Source: a virus. Taken from it: a stretch of 64,000 nt of DNA. The stretch's first letter is position 1, and every line of letters begins with the position of its first letter. The stretch is taken from the IMG/VR virus record IMGVR_UViG_3300027773_000004, positions 16,824 to 80,823 of that record. The stretch is one strand, 5' to 3'. The notes under the pieces are model-generated. The model did not search any database, had not been told where the DNA came from, and saw only the letters and a program-made list of their open reading frames with translations. This document shows positions 62,474 through 64,000 of this stretch, piece after piece. Made by a program: the position numbers and the translations under genes.

Positions 62474-63961
62474 ATGAACCCCACCAGCGAAACGCTCGAC
62501 TTGTTCAAGACGGCCCTTGCCAGCCCCAGCGACGCGATCGGCAAGGCGATCTCGACCGCGACCGGCCTCGTCGCCTTCGATCTGCAGGCGCCGGCCAAGA
62601 ATCTGTACCCAGTCATGACGCCGATCCGCAACGCGCTGCCGCGGGTCGGCGGCGGCACCGGCACCGCCACCAACTGGCGGCAGGTCAGCCAGATCATCGG
62701 TTCCGGCTTCGATGCGATGGGCTGGGTGCCGGAGGGCCAGCGTTCCGGCCAGATGTCGTACACGACCGCCAACAAGACGGCGACGTTCGTGACGATCGGC
62801 GAGGAGGACGCCGCGACCTACGAGGCGATCTCGGCGGGGCGGCACTTCGAGGACATCCAGGCGCGGATGAGCTACCGCCTCTTGCAGAAGATGATGCTGA
62901 AGGAGGAGATGGCTATCCTCGCGGGGAATGCCTCGTTGCAGCTCGGCACGCCGGCGACGCCGACCCTGTCGGCCTCCGGCAGCGGCGCAACCCTGCCAGC
63001 CGCGACCTATTCCGTCATCGTCGTCGCGCTGACCCTCGAAGGTTACCAGAATTCGAGCGTCGCCGGCGGCGTCGCCACGACGAAGACGATTACCGGCGCG
63101 GACGGCAAGACGTTCACGTTGAGCGGCGGCTCGTCGAACAAGAGCGCCAACGCGACGCAGGCGGTGACGCTCGGCCAGACGCTGTACGCGAGCGTCACGC
63201 CAATCCAGGGCGCGGTCGCCTACGCGTGGTATGTCGGCGCCGCCGGTTCGGAGACGCTGCAGGCGATCGGCACGATCAACAGCATCGCCTTCTCCGCGCC
63301 GCTGTCCTCGGGCAACCAGCCCGCGACCGCGGTCACCGCCGACAATTCGGCCAACCCCAATTATGCCTATGACGGGCTGCTGACGACAGCCCTGAAGTCC
63401 GGGTCGAACGCCTACGTCAACATCATGCCGACCGGCACTGCCGGAACCGGCACGGCGCTCACCTCCTCCGGGCGCGGTTCGATCGTCGAGATCGATGCGA
63501 TGTTCCAGCAGATGTGGAACCAGTTCGAGCTGTCGCCGACGGTTCTCTATGTCAACAGCCAGGAGCTGAAGAACATCACCAACAAGGTGCTGTCGAACGC
63601 CTCCGGCCCCCTCCTGCGCTACGACGTCAAGGCGGAGGGCGAGCCCTACGACTTCACCGCCGCCGGCGTCGTCTCGTACTACTACAATCCGTTCTCCCTG
63701 AACGGCGGCCTCCGCATACCGATCCGCATTCATCCGCGCGTGCCTCCCGGCACGATCATCGGCTGGGCGGAAAACCTGCCGGTGCAGTACCAGTCGAACG
63801 AGGTGCCGAATGTCGCCGAGGTCAAGACGCGGCAGGACTATTACCAGATCGACTGGCCGGTGGTGACGCGGCAGCGCCAGGTCGGCGTCTATGCCGAGGA
63901 GGTGCTGGCGGTATACGCGCCCTTCGCAATGGGCGTCATCACCAACATCGCGAACGGCTAG
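62474..63961 (+). CDS. Major capsid protein 2 (HK97-fold, with inserted domain)
   Basis: 495 residues. The N-terminal NLYPVMTPIRNALPRVGGG, the central QMSYTTANKTATFVTIGEED and DIQARMSYRLLQKMMLKEE, and the C-terminal RIPIRIHPRVPPGTIIGWAEN and VYAPFAMGVITNI are those of a large HK97-fold capsid family. Residues about 160-290 form an inserted FN3/Ig-like beta domain (PAATYSVIVVALTLEGYQ, GAVAYAWYVGAAG), probably exposed on the capsid. It shares no evident similarity with the capsid protein at 2036-3031. Confidence 0.9.
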   Translation: MNPTSETLDLFKTALASPSDAIGKAISTATGLVAFDLQAPAKNLYPVMTPIRNALPRVGGGTGTATNWRQVSQIIGSGFDAMGWVPEGQRSGQMSYTTANKTATFVTIGEEDAATYEAISAGRHFEDIQARMSYRLLQKMMLKEEMAILAGNASLQLGTPATPTLSASGSGATLPAATYSVIVVALTLEGYQNSSVAGGVATTKTITGADGKTFTLSGGSSNKSANATQAVTLGQTLYASVTPIQGAVAYAWYVGAAGSETLQAIGTINSIAFSAPLSSGNQPATAVTADNSANPNYAYDGLLTTALKSGSNAYVNIMPTGTAGTGTALTSSGRGSIVEIDAMFQQMWNQFELSPTVLYVNSQELKNITNKVLSNASGPLLRYDVKAEGEPYDFTAAGVVSYYYNPFSLNGGLRIPIRIHPRVPPGTIIGWAENLPVQYQSNEVPNVAEVKTRQDYYQIDWPVVTRQRQVGVYAEEVLAVYAPFAMGVITNIANG

Positions 63962-63974
63962 GCGGGGCATCCGA

Positions 63975-64000
63975 ATGGCAAAGAGCAGCACTGCCGCCGA
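63975..64000 (+). CDS. Start of a gene cut by the window edge
   Basis: An ATG at 63975 opens a frame coding MAKSSTAA to the window end, 14 bases after the capsid gene. It is probably the next head-module gene. Nothing more can be said. Confidence 0.4.

Noticed and set aside
1-64000. CRISPR array, insertion sequence, integrase or replication origin
   Set aside because: I found no regular direct-repeat/spacer pattern, no transposase or recombinase signature and no clear origin.

Overview
The window is part of a large, GC-rich tailed-phage genome, or a prophage of one, from an alphaproteobacterial (probably Rhizobiales-like) host. Almost every gene is a virion gene, a lysis gene or a small phage accessory gene. 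Several small proteins and one intergenic palindrome look like those of Bradyrhizobium-type bacteria; that host call is inference. I found no integrase, polymerase, helicase or primase, so the window is only part of the genome. Both edges cut genes.

Layout. 1-14.7 kb: a head module (scaffold/maturation protein, decoration protein, major capsid protein 1), then secreted fibre-like proteins, head-tail connectors and small structural genes. 14.8-33 kb: a contractile-tail module (sheath, tube, assembly chaperone with a programmed -1 frameshift, tail completion protein, tape measure, hub, spike, gpW, gpJ, gpI-like). Accessory cassettes interrupt it, chiefly an island at 18.3-23.2 kb with two toxin-antitoxin pairs and a four-gene minus-strand operon. 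33-40.3 kb: tail fibres and an unusual run of proteins with Sec signal peptides, including a putative GHL15 glycoside hydrolase. 40.3-44.5 kb: a protease-like protein, a PLD-family protein, a GH19 endolysin, a papain-like amidase and a holin-like protein. 44.6-47.3 kb: an AT-hook regulator, a secreted HNH protein, an ECF sigma factor and a ParB-like protein. 47.8-52.3 kb: 37 tRNA genes covering all 20 amino acids, one tRNA-like element, one structured spacer RNA, and an RtcB RNA ligase gene inside the array. 52.3-64 kb: HNH endonuclease, terminase, a tailspike, and a second head module (portal, prohead protease/scaffold, major capsid protein 2).

Three things stand out. First, about a quarter of the tRNAs have an altered elbow. 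Where the T-loop reads G55-C56 instead of U55-C56, the D-loop loses its GG and carries AGC, across many isotypes. Second, eight tRNAs carry C instead of the near-invariant U at position 33. Together with RtcB this suggests tRNAs built to evade, or be repaired after, anticodon-loop cleavage by host defences. Third, two unrelated HK97-fold major capsid proteins with their own protease/scaffold genes lie in one window, and both modules contain paralogous secreted proteins.
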